Source: Cupriavidus sp. P-10
Lineage (GTDB): Bacteria; Pseudomonadota; Gammaproteobacteria; Burkholderiales; Burkholderiaceae
Assembly (NCBI RefSeq): GCF_003402535.2
Contig: NZ_AP025170.1
Span: forward strand, 2,666,001 to 2,730,000
Reading direction: 5' to 3'
DNA: 64,000 bases
This document shows positions 28,563 to 38,065 of this stretch, in pieces. Within the stretch, counting starts at the first letter, position 1. The number at the start of each line of letters is the position of its first letter. A program made the position numbers and the translations under genes. The notes under the pieces were generated by a model. It ran no database searches, was not told where the DNA came from, and saw nothing but the letters and a program-made list of their open reading frames with translations.

Positions 28563-28638
28563 TGGTGGGTCGTGCGTGACTCGAACACGCGACCAACGGA
28601 TTAAAAGTCCGCTGCTCTACCGACTGAGCTAACGACCC
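28563..28638 (-). tRNA. tRNA-Lys (anticodon UUU)
   Basis: A 76-base tRNA on the minus strand with encoded CCA. The acceptor stem GGGTCGT pairs with ACGACCC. The D arm is GCTCAGTCGGTAGAGC, the anticodon stem-loop is GCGGA-CTTTTAA-TCCGT with anticodon TTT, and the T arm contains GTTCGAGTC. The discriminator base is A. It has its own promoter (28656-28685) and terminator (28520-28548), so it is a single-gene transcript. Confidence 0.97.
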
Positions 28639-28655
28639 GAAAAAACAGAACCGCG

Positions 28656-28685
28656 ATTATAGTGACACAGTTCTCGAACTGTCAA
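28656..28685 (-). promoter_or_regulatory. Near-consensus sigma-70 promoter of tRNA-Lys
   Basis: On the minus strand TTGACA (28685-28680) and TATAAT (28661-28656) are both perfect, with an 18-base spacer. The -10 box lies 17 bases before the tRNA 5' end. The spacer holds an inverted repeat (AGTTC-TC-GAACT on the plus strand), so the promoter region is itself partly palindromic. Confidence 0.85.
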
Positions 28686-28707
28686 GAGAGCGCCGCGCGT
28701 GCGGTGT

Positions 28708-29823
28708 TCACATCATGCGTTCCAGCCGCCACATCTGGTAGCGGAACGCCAGCACCGCACCCGCCAGGATGCCGGCCAGCGCGATAAAGGAGCCGATCGC
28801 CAGCGTCGACACGCCGGACAGCCCCTGCCCCACCGTGCAGCCCAGCGCGGTCACGCCGCCCGCGCCCATCAGGATGCCGCCGACCATGTGGTTGGCCACG
28901 TCCTCGGCATTGCCGAAACCTTCCCAGCGGAACGTGCGCGTCGCCAGCGCATAGACCGCCGCGCCGGCGATCACGCCGAACACGCTGACGATGCCGACGG
29001 TCAGCACCTTGCTCTTGTCGCTGAACATCATCAGCCAGTCGAGCGTATAGGCGTACGGCGCGACGAAACTCAGGCTTTCCATGCGGCCGCTGTTGGTCGA
29101 GACGAACAGCTCTTCGAGCGTATTCGGATCCTCGGCGACGTAGCCCAGGTGGCCCGACACGTACCACATCGCCACGATGATCAGACCGACGCCGATGCCG
29201 CCGAGCAGGTTGTCGAACGAGCGGAAGCCGCGGCCCGCCAGCGCCCACACCACCAGCGCGCCCCCCAGCAGCAGCCCGAGGCCAAGCTGCAGCGCGCCGC
29301 GCGCCATGCCCGTGCCCTGCGCCAGCACCGACGGCAGGTCCTGCGTGGTCGGCAGCGTGACCGTCACCGCGTCGACGGTATTGACGCGCACCACGCCGAA
29401 CAGGCCACGCAGCGTCATGTAGGCCGACAGCCCCAGGAACACGAACACCACCAGCGACTTCAGGTTGCCCGCGCCGATGCGCACCAGCGTCTTGCTGCCG
29501 CATCCCGACGCCAGCACCATGCCGAAGCCGAACATCAGCCCGCCCGCCAGCGCCGACAGCCAGCCCAGCTTGCTGGCGGTATAGATGGTCTTGGTCGGAT
29601 CGACGGCGCCGGCCCACGCCAGCACGCCGGTGCCGATCATGGCCACGCCGATCGCCAGGCCCCACATGCGCGCGCGGCTCCAGTCGCCCATGTTGACCAC
29701 GTCGGACACGGCGCCCATCGTGCAGAAGTGCGTGCGCTGCAGCACCGCGCCGAACAGGAAGGTCAGGACGAACGTGCTCAGCAGCACGGTGCGCGAGAGC
29801 GCGGCAAGGTCGATATCAGGCAT
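28708..29823 (-). CDS. YeeE/YedE (TsuA-type) sulfur-compound transporter
   Basis: A 371-residue multi-spanning inner-membrane protein of the sulphur-transport family (thiosulfate uptake in the studied YeeE). The conserved cysteines are visible in the matching loops: LQRTHFCTMGAVSDV near residue 34, LASGCGSKTLVRIGAGN near 107 and TALGCTVGQGLSGVSTLA near 330. These line the substrate path in YeeE. About ten hydrophobic segments are present. It stands as a single leftward gene between queC and tRNA-Lys. No TusA/YeeD-like partner gene is next to it. Confidence 0.88.
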   Translation of the reverse strand: MPDIDLAALSRTVLLSTFVLTFLFGAVLQRTHFCTMGAVSDVVNMGDWSRARMWGLAIGVAMIGTGVLAWAGAVDPTKTIYTASKLGWLSALAGGLMFGFGMVLASGCGSKTLVRIGAGNLKSLVVFVFLGLSAYMTLRGLFGVVRVNTVDAVTVTLPTTQDLPSVLAQGTGMARGALQLGLGLLLGGALVVWALAGRGFRSFDNLLGGIGVGLIIVAMWYVSGHLGYVAEDPNTLEELFVSTNSGRMESLSFVAPYAYTLDWLMMFSDKSKVLTVGIVSVFGVIAGAAVYALATRTFRWEGFGNAEDVANHMVGGILMGAGGVTALGCTVGQGLSGVSTLAIGSFIALAGILAGAVLAFRYQMWRLERMM

Positions 29824-29868
29824 GTCGTTGGGAGGGGACGGCTTCTGGCGGCGGTCGGTTCGGAATAT

Positions 29869-30552
29869 TCAGGCGGCGCCCTGGTAGCGGGTCGGGTCGG
29901 GCACGCCGGCGGCCTCGAAGCCGGCGCGGCGGATGCGGCAGGAGTCGCACACGCCGCAGGCGCGGCCGTCGTCGTCGGCCTGGTAGCACGACACCGTCAG
30001 GCTGTAGTCAACGCCCAGGGCCATGCCGGCACGGATGATCTCGGCCTTGGTCATGTCGATGATGGGCGCATGCACGCTGAAGCGGTCGCCCTCGACGCCC
30101 GCCTTGGTGGCGAGGTTGGCCAGCGTTTCATAGGCGGCGACGTACTCCGGGCGGCAATCGGGGTAGCCCGAGTAGTCCACGGCATTGGCGCCGAAGAACA
30201 GGTCGCGCCCGCCCACGGCCTCGGCCCAGCCGAGCGCCAGCGACAGCATGATGGTGTTGCGCGCCGGCACATAGGTGACGGGAATGCCGCCGGTGGCGCC
30301 GTCGGTCGGCACTTCCAGCGCGTCATCGGTCAGCGCCGAGCCGCCGAAGCGGCGCAGGTCGAGGTCGACGATCTCGTGGCGGGTGGCGCCCAGCGCCGCG
30401 GCCACGCGCCTGGCAGCCTCCAGCTCGGAGGAATGGCGCTGGCCATAGCGCATCGACAGCGCATAGGTCTCGAAACCCTGGGCGCGGGCCATGGCAAGTA
30501 CGGTGGCGGAGTCGAGTCCGCCGGAAAGCAGGACGATGGCGCGTTTGGTCAT
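29869..30552 (-). CDS. queC: 7-cyano-7-deazaguanine synthase
   Basis: A 227-residue ATP- and zinc-dependent enzyme that converts 7-carboxy-7-deazaguanine to preQ0 in queuosine synthesis. The PP-loop [16 protein letters not shown] is at residues 4-19. [18 protein letters not shown] is family-specific, and the zinc cysteines sit in [18 protein letters not shown]. The ATG at 30552 (MTKRAIVLL) is preferred over an upstream frame extension to 30603. No other que gene is adjacent. Confidence 0.95.
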   Translation of the reverse strand: MTKRAIVLLSGGLDSATVLAMARAQGFETYALSMRYGQRHSSELEAARRVAAALGATRHEIVDLDLRRFGGSALTDDALEVPTDGATGGIPVTYVPARNTIMLSLALGWAEAVGGRDLFFGANAVDYSGYPDCRPEYVAAYETLANLATKAGVEGDRFSVHAPIIDMTKAEIIRAGMALGVDYSLTVSCYQADDDGRACGVCDSCRIRRAGFEAAGVPDPTRYQGAA

Positions 30553-30623
30553 GGTGCGGGGGGCGCACCGGGGGCGGCGCGCAAGAACGTTCAGGCGAAT
30601 CACATATTCTAGCGCGACAAACG

Positions 30624-30658
30624 AAAAAGGCCCGCCAAAGCGAACCTTGGCGGGCCTT
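30624..30658 (-). terminator. Strong rho-independent terminator ending the tol-pal operon
   Basis: A perfect 12-base-pair stem: AAGGCCCGCCAA (30627-30638) with TTGGCGGGCCTT (30647-30658), with an eight-base loop. On the minus strand the stem runs into five T. It lies 31 bases after the cpoB stop and separates the operon from queC. Confidence 0.9.
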
Positions 30659-30689
30659 GCAGCAGCGGGCGGCGCGCCGCCGCCAACGC

Positions 30690-31448
30690 TTACTTCAGCG
30701 TCTTGAGGCGGTTGCTCGCCGCCTGCGCGCCTTCGGTGCCAGGATACTTGGCCACCACCTGCTCCAGCGTCTTGCGCGCGGCCGCCTTCTGGCCGGACTC
30801 GAGCTGGTTGTTGGCAATGGCGATCATCGCGTCCGGCACCTTGGGGTGCGTCGGGTTGGCGTTGACCATGGTCTGCAGCACCGAGGTGGACCCCTTGTAG
30901 TCGCGCTGCGCATACAGCGAGTTGCCGAGCCAGTATTGCGCCAGCGGCACGTACGGGCTCTGCGGGTACTTCTTGACGAACGACGAGAACGAAGTCCCGG
31001 CACTCTTGAAGTCGCCCGCCTGGAACTGCTTGAGCGCGGCGTCGTATTCGGGCTTCTCGCCCGGCTGCGACAGGCCTTCGCGGCCATCGACCGTGACCTG
31101 CTGCGGCTCGAATTTCTTCAGGCGCGCATCGAGGTCGGCGTAGTAGTCCTTCTGCTGCTTCTGCAGCGTGTCCACCGTGTTCTGCAGCACTTCGTTCTGG
31201 CCGCGCAGCCGCGCCACTTCCTGGCGCATGCCCTCGAGCTGGTTCTGCATGTCGAGTATGGTGCGGCTGTTCTGCTCGATGCGCTGGGTGGCGGTCGCCT
31301 GGAAACCATTGAACTGGTCGCGCAGGCCGATGACCGCCTTGCGGGCCTCGTCATCGTCGAACACACCGGCATGCACCTGCGCGAGCGGGAGCATGCCGCC
31401 GCCGGCGACGGCGGCAAGCCACAACAGGGTGGAAACGCGTGCTTTCAT
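30690..31448 (-). CDS. cpoB: Cell division coordinator CpoB (YbgF)
   Basis: A 252-residue periplasmic protein. A signal peptide ([22 protein letters not shown]) is followed by a coiled coil of about 70 residues ([20 protein letters not shown]) and C-terminal TPR repeats ([39 protein letters not shown]). CpoB links peptidoglycan synthesis with Tol-driven outer-membrane constriction. It is the last gene of the tol-pal operon, 18 bases after pal. Confidence 0.93.
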   Translation of the reverse strand: MKARVSTLLWLAAVAGGGMLPLAQVHAGVFDDDEARKAVIGLRDQFNGFQATATQRIEQNSRTILDMQNQLEGMRQEVARLRGQNEVLQNTVDTLQKQQKDYYADLDARLKKFEPQQVTVDGREGLSQPGEKPEYDAALKQFQAGDFKSAGTSFSSFVKKYPQSPYVPLAQYWLGNSLYAQRDYKGSTSVLQTMVNANPTHPKVPDAMIAIANNQLESGQKAAARKTLEQVVAKYPGTEGAQAASNRLKTLK

Positions 31449-31466
31449 GGAGGGTCAGTCCGCAGA

Positions 31467-31976
31467 TCAGTAGTTGATGTCCGCGCGGCGGTTTTCCGCC
31501 CACGAGGCTTCATCGTGGCCGGCGGCCTTCGGCTTTTCCTTGCCCAGGCTCACGGCTTCCATCTGGCCGTCGGCCACGCCCATCGTGGCCAGCGAACGGC
31601 GCACGGCTTCGGCGCGCTTCTGGCCCAGCGCCAGGTTGTACTCGCTGGTGCCACGCTCGTCGGTGTTGCCCTGGATCAGGATCTTGCGGCCCTTGTTGGT
31701 GCCGAGGTACTTGGCGTGCTCGGTCAGCATGCCCTGGTAGTCGGACTTGACGGAGTAGCTGTCGAAGTCAAAGTACACGCTGCGCTTGGCCAGCGGGCTG
31801 TTCGGGTCGTTCAGCGGATCGGCGGCGGTCACCGGGGTCACGGCGCGCGGGTCCGCACCGGTGCCGGCCTTGCCGGCGCCGGCGTTGGCAGTGTCGTCCA
31901 GCTTGACGCCGGAGCTGCAGGCACCCAGGGCCAGCAGAGCGGCGACGGCAAGGGTTTTGCTCATCAGTTGGGGCAT
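31467..31976 (-). CDS. pal: Peptidoglycan-associated lipoprotein
   Basis: A 169-residue outer-membrane lipoprotein. The signal peptide ends in the lipobox LGAC (MSKTLAVAALLALGACSSG). The OmpA-like peptidoglycan-binding domain has RSVYFDFDSYSVKSDYQ, IQGNTDERGTSEYNLALGQK and the terminal NRRADINY. Either ATG 31976 or ATG 31964 may start it; the second gives a better signal peptide. It binds TolB and peptidoglycan. Confidence 0.95.
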   Translation of the reverse strand: MPQLMSKTLAVAALLALGACSSGVKLDDTANAGAGKAGTGADPRAVTPVTAADPLNDPNSPLAKRSVYFDFDSYSVKSDYQGMLTEHAKYLGTNKGRKILIQGNTDERGTSEYNLALGQKRAEAVRRSLATMGVADGQMEAVSLGKEKPKAAGHDEASWAENRRADINY

Positions 31977-31991
31977 GTTGAATGACTCCTG

Positions 31992-33344
31992 TTATTGCAT
32001 GAAAGGACCCCAGGACGGCTCGCGAACATCGCCGGACTGGAGGGACAGAACCTGCCGGGTACGCCCGTCAGTGGACACCGCCGCCAGCACCGCGCGGCCG
32101 CCCACGCGGGTGGCATAGAGAATGTACTTGCCGTTGGCGGCGAAGCTCGGAGCCTCGTCGTTGGCCGTATCCGTCAGCGACGTCACGTCGCCGTTGCTCA
32201 GGTCCTGCAGTTGCAGCTTGAAGCCGCCCGCGCGCGAGATGTACGCCAGGTACTTGCCGTCCGGCGAGATCCGCGGGCTCACGTTGTAGCTGCCCTTGAA
32301 GGTGACACGCTGCGCCGCGCCGGCTTCTTCGCCGCCGGCGGGCATGCGGTACACCTGCGGCGCACCGCCGCGGTCGCTGGTGAAGTAGATGCTGCGGCCA
32401 TCGGGCGAGTACTGCGGCTCGGTGTCGATGGCGCTGCTGCGCGACAGGCGGCGGATGCCCGAACCGTCGGCGTTCACCTGGTAGATCTGGGTATTGCCGT
32501 CGCGCGACAGCGCCAGTGCCAGGCGCTGGCCGTCAGGCGACCACGACGGCGCGCTGTTGTTGCCCTTCTGGTTCGACACCAGCGTGCGCTTGCCGCTGGC
32601 GAGGTCATGCACGTACACCACCGGCTTCTTGGCTTCGAACGAAACATAGGCCACGCGGCGGCCGTCCGGCGACCACGACGGCGAGATGATCGGCTCGTTG
32701 CTGCTCAGCGCAACCTGCGAATTCTGGCCGTCCGAATCCGAGATCAGCAGCTGGTAGCGGCCGCCCACCTTCGACACGTACGACAGGCGCGTTGCAAACA
32801 CGCCGCGCTCGCCCAGCAGCTTTTCATAGATGTAGTCGGCAATCTTGTGCGCGGTCACGCGCAGCTGGCTCTGGTTGACCGTAAAGGCCAGCCCGCCCAG
32901 GCTCTGGCCCTTGACCGTGTCGTACAGGCGGAAACGCACCTCGTACTGGCCACCGGCGGCCGGCGTCACGCTGCCGGCGACAAAGGCGTCGGCACCGCGC
33001 GACTTCCAGCTGCCCAGGTCGACATTGGCGGATTCCGCCACCGTGGCGCCGCCCGGGTCGACATTGCGCAGGCGGCCGCTGCGCGCCAGGTCGGCGCGAA
33101 TGATCGCGGTCAGGTTCTGCGGGGCCTGGGCCTCGCCCTGGAAGTTGGCGGTAGCGACCGGGATCTGGCTGGAGCCGACCCCGGAGATTTCAACGTTGAG
33201 CTGCGCGTGCGCGGCGCCGGCGGCCACGGTCAGTGCCGCAGCCAGCCACGCCATCAGCGCGCGGCGTCCCGCCCTGTGGGCGGCTCGTTGGTTTGCATGG
33301 TGCCGCCTCGCGGACAGCCAGTTGGGGGCCCAAAGCTTTCGCAT
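31992..33344 (-). CDS. tolB: Tol-Pal system periplasmic protein TolB
   Basis: A 450-residue protein. An Arg-rich N region and hydrophobic core ([17 protein letters not shown]) form the signal peptide, then the N-terminal domain ([19 protein letters not shown]) and a six-bladed propeller of WD40-like repeats ([55 protein letters not shown]). GAGGAG at 33351-33356 supports the ATG at 33344. A 208-base gap separates it from tolA and contains an inverted repeat, so it may have an internal promoter. Confidence 0.95.
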   Translation of the reverse strand: MRKLWAPNWLSARRHHANQRAAHRAGRRALMAWLAAALTVAAGAAHAQLNVEISGVGSSQIPVATANFQGEAQAPQNLTAIIRADLARSGRLRNVDPGGATVAESANVDLGSWKSRGADAFVAGSVTPAAGGQYEVRFRLYDTVKGQSLGGLAFTVNQSQLRVTAHKIADYIYEKLLGERGVFATRLSYVSKVGGRYQLLISDSDGQNSQVALSSNEPIISPSWSPDGRRVAYVSFEAKKPVVYVHDLASGKRTLVSNQKGNNSAPSWSPDGQRLALALSRDGNTQIYQVNADGSGIRRLSRSSAIDTEPQYSPDGRSIYFTSDRGGAPQVYRMPAGGEEAGAAQRVTFKGSYNVSPRISPDGKYLAYISRAGGFKLQLQDLSNGDVTSLTDTANDEAPSFAANGKYILYATRVGGRAVLAAVSTDGRTRQVLSLQSGDVREPSWGPFMQ

Positions 33345-33552
33345 GCTGCTCCTCAGTCGATTTCAAGATTCGTCGGGCACGGCAGGAAATCCAGGCAGAC
33401 GGCAACACGGGCAGGACCGCGCATGGCGCATCCCCGTTGTGCGTGCGGTCTGCACACTGCCGGCTGCGTCAGGCAACCTGCCATCGTAGCGATGGGACTG
33501 AAAGCCGGCGATGAAGGTTGCATTATGTTGCAATTCATGGCGCCCAGGTCAC

Positions 33553-34608
33553 TCAGTCCTTTGGCCGGAAGGTAATGGTAAAGCTGGCCGGCGCCTTGCC
33601 ATCTTCGTCGCGCGGCAGTGGGTCGGAACGCTCGACCGCGCGCAGCACGGCGTTGTCCCACGACGAATCGCCGCTGGACTTGGACAGGCGCGCCGACATC
33701 AGCGAGCCATCCGGCGCCAGTCGCACCGATACCACCGCACTCGGGTTGCCCGGCACGTCTTCCGTGAAGACGATGTTCGGCTTCACGCGGCGGCGCACGC
33801 GGTCGGCATAGCCCGGCGACGCCTTGCCGCCACCACCGGCACCCGCCCCGGTCGTGCTGCCCACGCCGCCGCCGCCGGCGCCGCCGCCGGCCATCGCCTG
33901 CAGGCGCGCCAGCTCGCTCTTGCGCTGTGCATTGGCAGCCGCCTCCGACTGCGCCTTGGCCTTGGCATCGGCCTGTGCCTTGGCCTTTGCCTCTGCCTGG
34001 GCCTTCGCCTTGGCGTCGGCCTGCGCGGCCTTGGCCTTCGCATCGGCGGCTTCCTTGCGCTCGCGCTCAGCCTGTTCCTTGCGTTCCTGTTCCTGCTGCG
34101 CGACCTTCTTCTTCGCGTCGTCCTTGCGCTGCGCTTCCTTGCGCTCGGCTTCCTTGCGCACCGCGTCCTTGCGGGCTTCTTCCTTGCGAGCTTCTTCCTT
34201 CCGTGCCTCTTCCTTGCGCGCCGCCTCCTTGCGCTCGGCTTCCTTGCGGGCCGTTTCCTTGCGCTCCGCTTCCTCGCGCGCGGCGGTCTCGGCCTGGCGC
34301 TTCTTCTTCTCGAGCGCGATGTCGGCGTCTTCCTCGACCTTGCTCTTCACCTGCGGGGCCGGCGGTGCGGGCACCGGCCGCGGCTGCACCACCGGCTCGG
34401 GCTCGGGCTCGGGCGGCGGCGGCGCGGTGGCGGCGGGAACCTCTTCCCACAGCTCGGCCTCGGCGCCGACCGGCGTGCTGCTCTGCCAGTGCACGCCGTA
34501 ATACAGCACGATGCCCAGCAGCAGGTGCATGGCAAGCGCGAGCACGAAGGAACGCATGGTTCCCCGCTCTCTCACCGGCTGGTAGGGATAGGCGGCGACG
34601 GTATTCAT
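33553..34608 (-). CDS. tolA: TolA, cell envelope spanning protein
   Basis: A 351-residue protein when started at ATG 34608 (MNTVAAYPYQP). One N-terminal transmembrane helix (FVLALAMHLLLGIVLYYG) is followed by a Pro-rich stretch and a long Lys/Ala/Glu helical domain with KEEAR-type repeats (about 150 residues). A Gly-rich hinge (GGGAGGGGVGS) then leads to the C-terminal TonB/TolA domain (YADRVRRRVKPNIVFTEDVP, VSVRLAPDGSLMSARLSKSS). It transmits proton-motive-force energy from TolQR to Pal. Confidence 0.94.
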   Translation of the reverse strand: MNTVAAYPYQPVRERGTMRSFVLALAMHLLLGIVLYYGVHWQSSTPVGAEAELWEEVPAATAPPPPEPEPEPVVQPRPVPAPPAPQVKSKVEEDADIALEKKKRQAETAAREEAERKETARKEAERKEAARKEEARKEEARKEEARKDAVRKEAERKEAQRKDDAKKKVAQQEQERKEQAERERKEAADAKAKAAQADAKAKAQAEAKAKAQADAKAKAQSEAAANAQRKSELARLQAMAGGGAGGGGVGSTTGAGAGGGGKASPGYADRVRRRVKPNIVFTEDVPGNPSAVVSVRLAPDGSLMSARLSKSSGDSSWDNAVLRAVERSDPLPRDEDGKAPASFTITFRPKD

Positions 34609-34678
34609 CGGGCGCAACGGCAATCGCGGTGGCTGTCAGTCGGGCGCATCAATGCGGCTTCAGTACGGGTTCAACGCG

Positions 34679-35122
34679 TCAGGAAGTCTTGGACTTGACC
34701 ATCAGGCCCACGCGCTTGATGCCGTCGGCCTTCAGGACTGACATGACATCGAGCACGGCTTCATACTTCACCGAACGGTCGGCGGCGATCACCACCGGCT
34801 GGTCCGGGTTCTCGTTCTGGCGCTGGTGCACGAAATCGAGCAGGCCCTGCTTGTCGAGCTTGCGCTCGAAGGCATTGCCGGCATTGTCCTTGCCACGCGC
34901 GGTCAGATCGCCGTTCTCGTGCACGGTGACCACGATCGGCGGCGCCTTCTGCTGGGGCGTGGCGTTGGCCACGGTGGGCAGGTCCACGGTGGCGGGGCTC
35001 ACGATCGGCGCTGCCACCATGAAGATGACCAGCAGCACGAGCATGACGTCGATATAGGGCACGACGTTGATGTCGGCGCTTGCCCGGCGGCGCGAACCGC
35101 CGCGGCGCTGAATGGCTGCCAT
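34679..35122 (-). CDS. tolR: TolR, ExbD/TolR biopolymer transport protein
   Basis: A 147-residue inner-membrane protein with a single transmembrane helix bearing the proton-path aspartate (INVVPYIDVMLVLLVIFMVA, Asp near residue 26). The periplasmic domain follows (VVIAADRSVKYEAVLDVMSV). It sits between tolQ and tolA in the usual order. Confidence 0.95.
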   Translation of the reverse strand: MAAIQRRGGSRRRASADINVVPYIDVMLVLLVIFMVAAPIVSPATVDLPTVANATPQQKAPPIVVTVHENGDLTARGKDNAGNAFERKLDKQGLLDFVHQRQNENPDQPVVIAADRSVKYEAVLDVMSVLKADGIKRVGLMVKSKTS

Positions 35123-35185
35123 TGCAGGACTCCTGGAAACGACGGGGGCCGGGCCGGTTGCCCGTGCCGCCCGTGCTGGATTCGG

Positions 35186-35869
35186 TTAGCGCGTCTGCCG
35201 TTGCAGGATGTTCAGGAACTCTTCCATGAAGCTTTCGAAACGGATCGCGAGGCGGTCGATTTCGGTGGCATAGCGGTTATAGGCGATCACCGCCGGGATC
35301 GCCGCGAACAGGCCGATCGCCGTGGCTACCAGTGCTTCGGCGATGCCGGGCGCCACTGACGCCAGAGTCGCCTGCTGCACATTCGACAAGCCGCGGAACG
35401 CGTTCATGATCCCCCAGACCGTGCCGAACAGGCCGATATACGGGCTGACCGAGCCCACCGACGCCAGGAACGGCAGGTGCGACTCCATCACGTCCATCTC
35501 GCGCTGGTACGCCGCTCGCATGGCGCGGCGGGCCGCGTCGAGCAGCGCGCCCGAATCGTTGCCGCGCTCGCGCGCCTTCAGGAACTCGCCCATGCCGGAT
35601 TCAAAGATCCGCTCGAGCGCGCCGGTGTTGTGGCGGTTGTTGACGGCACTGTTATAGAGCGCCTGCAGGTCGCCGCCGGCCCAGAAGTCGCGCTCGAACC
35701 CCTCGGTCTGGGTGCGCGCCGAGCGCAGCGCCAGGTGCTTGCGGAAGATATAGGTCCACGAAAACAGCGACATGACGAGCAACAGCGCCATGACGGCCTG
35801 TGCCAGCAGGCTGGCGTGGAGCACCAGCGATACGATCGACAGGTCTTGCGTGACGGTCACGGGATTCAT
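35186..35869 (-). CDS. tolQ: TolQ, MotA/TolQ/ExbB proton channel
   Basis: A 227-residue three-helix inner-membrane protein. TM1 is near LLAQAVMALLLVMSLFSWTY. The TM2-TM3 region has the family signature ASVGSVSPYIGLFGTVWGIM and ATLASVAPGIAEALVATAIG. The ATG at 35869 overlaps the ybgC stop as ATGA (35866-35869), which couples the two genes. Confidence 0.95.
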   Translation of the reverse strand: MNPVTVTQDLSIVSLVLHASLLAQAVMALLLVMSLFSWTYIFRKHLALRSARTQTEGFERDFWAGGDLQALYNSAVNNRHNTGALERIFESGMGEFLKARERGNDSGALLDAARRAMRAAYQREMDVMESHLPFLASVGSVSPYIGLFGTVWGIMNAFRGLSNVQQATLASVAPGIAEALVATAIGLFAAIPAVIAYNRYATEIDRLAIRFESFMEEFLNILQRQTR

Positions 35870-36270
35870 CGGGCGGACTTGATGGTAGCTAGGACGGGGG
35901 CGGGAATCGGGGCGGGGCGAAAAGTGCTTCGATCGACGCATCCAACGCGGATGACGCCGGTCGCCAGCATCAGCTCGCCACGCCAGGCTTCCTGCGTGAA
36001 CTGGACCGAAGCCGGGCCGACCCGGTCGATGCGCGTACGGATCTCGAGCTGGTCATCGAGGCGGGCGGGCGCATTGTAGTCCACCGCCGTACTACGGACG
36101 ATAAAGACCACGCCGGCCTCGTCGGCCAGCGCCTGCTGCTCGATACCGAGCGAACGCAGCCACTCGGTGCGGGCCCGTTCGAAGAACTTGAGGTAGTTGG
36201 CGTAGAACACTACGCCGCCCGCGTCGGTGTCTTCCCAGTACACCCGCAGGGTCCAGACAAAATTTGTCAT
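35866..36270 (-). CDS. ybgC: Acyl-CoA thioesterase YbgC (tol-pal associated)
   Basis: A 134-residue hot-dog-fold thioesterase. The catalytic Asp and family motif lie in RVYWEDTDAGGVVFYANYLK, followed by FFERARTEWLRSLG. It is the first gene of the tol-pal operon. A TACAAT box at 36283-36278 ends only seven bases before the ATG, and there is no Shine-Dalgarno sequence, so the transcript may be leaderless (see findings). Confidence 0.93.
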   Translation of the reverse strand: MTNFVWTLRVYWEDTDAGGVVFYANYLKFFERARTEWLRSLGIEQQALADEAGVVFIVRSTAVDYNAPARLDDQLEIRTRIDRVGPASVQFTQEAWRGELMLATGVIRVGCVDRSTFRPAPIPAPVLATIKSAR

Positions 36271-36429
36271 GGCCGCGATTGTAACGGAGAGAGATCGCGG
36301 TTTCGTGTAAACCCGCAGTACGAGTTTGCAACAGCAAGTTGCTGGCCAGCCCTTGACCAGCCTTGGCTGGCGGGTTGACGGCTTGCGGCGGGCGCACTCT
36401 ACGCGCTACACTGCGCCCAACCATTCCAT

Positions 36430-36520
36430 CTTGCGCGACTGGCGAAGTCAGTGGGCACTACCACGAGGAAGCGCAAGTTCTCTGGCGTGTTGTTTCTAAC
36501 GCCTGCCGCTCGCCTGGGCA
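36430..36520 (+). ncRNA. ZTP (pfl) riboswitch upstream of glyA
   Basis: The two conserved halves are present. Half one: P1 CTTGCGC (36430-36436) pairs with GCGCAAG (36471-36477), enclosing the core GACTGGCGAA (36437-36446) and a P2 GTGG/CCAC (36451-36454 with 36461-36464). A linker hairpin GGCGT/ACGCC follows (36484-36503). Half two: TGCC...GGCA (36504-36520) contains CGCCTGGGCA, the hallmark of the pfl motif. ZTP/ZMP binding signals folate shortage and turns on one-carbon genes such as glyA. Downstream, GCAGGG/CCCTGC (36532-36547) may be part of the switch. The rest of the 389-base gap 36271-36659 shows nothing else clear. Confidence 0.85.
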
Positions 36521-36659
36521 GCGAATGGGAAGCAGGGTGCGCCCTGCGCCGACGGTTAAAGTGCCGCCAGCGCCGGTCGCCGCTAGCCTTCCCCGCGCGC
36601 CCTAACCCGATGCTCCCGATGCTTGAATCGGATTCCCCTTTTTTCAGACGAGTTTCGCC

Positions 36660-37907
36660 ATGTTCGAACGCAGCCGTTTCACGATCGACCAGATCGACCC
36701 TGAAGTCTTTGCCGCTATCCAGAAGGAAAACCAGCGCCAGGAAGACCACATCGAGCTGATCGCCTCCGAAAACTACACCTCGCCGGCCGTGATGGCCGCG
36801 CAGGGTTCGCAGCTGACCAACAAGTACGCCGAGGGCTATCCCGGCAAGCGCTACTACGGTGGCTGCGAGTTTGTCGACATGGTCGAGCAGCTCGCCATCG
36901 ACCGCGTCAAGCAACTCTTTGGCGCCGAAGCCGCCAACGTGCAGCCCAACTCGGGTTCGCAGGCCAACCAGGGCGTGTACTTCGCCATGCTCAAGCCGGG
37001 CGACACCATCATGGGCATGAGCCTGGCCGAAGGCGGCCACCTGACCCACGGCATGGCGCTGAACATGAGCGGCAAGTGGTTCAACGTGGTCAGCTACGGC
37101 CTGAACGCCCAGGAAGACATCGACTACGACGCGCTGGAAAAGCTGGCGCAAGAGAAGAAGCCCAAGCTGATCATCGCCGGTGCCTCGGCCTTCGCGCTGC
37201 GCATCGACTTCGAGCGCATCGGCAAGGTCGCCAAGTCGATCGGTGCCTACTTCATGGTCGACATGGCCCACTACGCCGGCCTGATCGCCGCGGGCGTCTA
37301 CCCGAACCCGGTGCCGCACGCCGACTTCGTCACCACGACCACGCACAAGAGCCTGCGCGGCCCGCGCGGCGGCGTGATCCTGATGAAGGCCGAGCATGAG
37401 AAGGCCATCAACTCGGCAATCTTCCCCGGCATCCAGGGTGGCCCGCTGATGCACGTGATCGCCGGCAAGGCCGTCGCGTTCAAGGAAGCGCTGACGCCCG
37501 AGTTCAAGGAATACCAGCAGCAAGTGGTGAAGAACGCCGCCGTGCTGGCCGAGACCCTGATCGCGCGCGGCCTGCGCATCGTTTCGGGCCGCACCGAAAG
37601 CCACGTGATGCTGGTCGACCTGCGCGCCAAGAACATCACCGGCAAGGACGCCGAGCGCATCCTGGGCGAGGCGCACATCACCGTCAACAAGAACGCCATC
37701 CCGAACGATCCGGAAAAGCCGTTCGTCACCTCGGGCGTGCGCCTGGGCTCGCCGGCCATGACCACGCGCGGCTTCAAGGAAGAAGAAGCCCGCATCGTCG
37801 GCAACCTGATCGCCGACGTGCTGGAGAACCCGCACGACGCCGCCAACATCGCCAGCGTGCGCGAGCAGGTGGCTGCCCTGACCAAGCGTTTCCCGGTCTA
37901 CGGCTGA
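36660..37907 (+). CDS. glyA: Serine hydroxymethyltransferase
   Basis: A 415-residue PLP enzyme that interconverts serine and glycine with tetrahydrofolate. It shows [58 protein letters not shown] and the PLP-lysine motif [18 protein letters not shown]. Length and spacing are normal. It is the likely target of the riboswitch at 36430-36520; the ATG lies 139 bases beyond it. nrdR follows after 158 bases. Confidence 0.97.
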   Translation: MFERSRFTIDQIDPEVFAAIQKENQRQEDHIELIASENYTSPAVMAAQGSQLTNKYAEGYPGKRYYGGCEFVDMVEQLAIDRVKQLFGAEAANVQPNSGSQANQGVYFAMLKPGDTIMGMSLAEGGHLTHGMALNMSGKWFNVVSYGLNAQEDIDYDALEKLAQEKKPKLIIAGASAFALRIDFERIGKVAKSIGAYFMVDMAHYAGLIAAGVYPNPVPHADFVTTTTHKSLRGPRGGVILMKAEHEKAINSAIFPGIQGGPLMHVIAGKAVAFKEALTPEFKEYQQQVVKNAAVLAETLIARGLRIVSGRTESHVMLVDLRAKNITGKDAERILGEAHITVNKNAIPNDPEKPFVTSGVRLGSPAMTTRGFKEEEARIVGNLIADVLENPHDAANIASVREQVAALTKRFPVYG

Positions 37908-38065
37908 TGCATCGAGGCCGCTCGCGCCCTTGCGCGTGAGCGGCCGGCAGCCCCGCAAGCCACGCCCTTCACGGGGCTCCGGCTTGCGGGCCTCGCCAAC
38001 CCGCCCCGCCACCGCAGAAGACCCAACGGAAATGGCGACGGGGTGTTAACTGAAGGTGGTCCGGC

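Noticed and set aside
34060..34300. Tandem DNA repeat around TTCCTTGCG
   Set aside because: It is the coding sequence for the KEEAR/KEAER helix of TolA, a normal feature of that protein.
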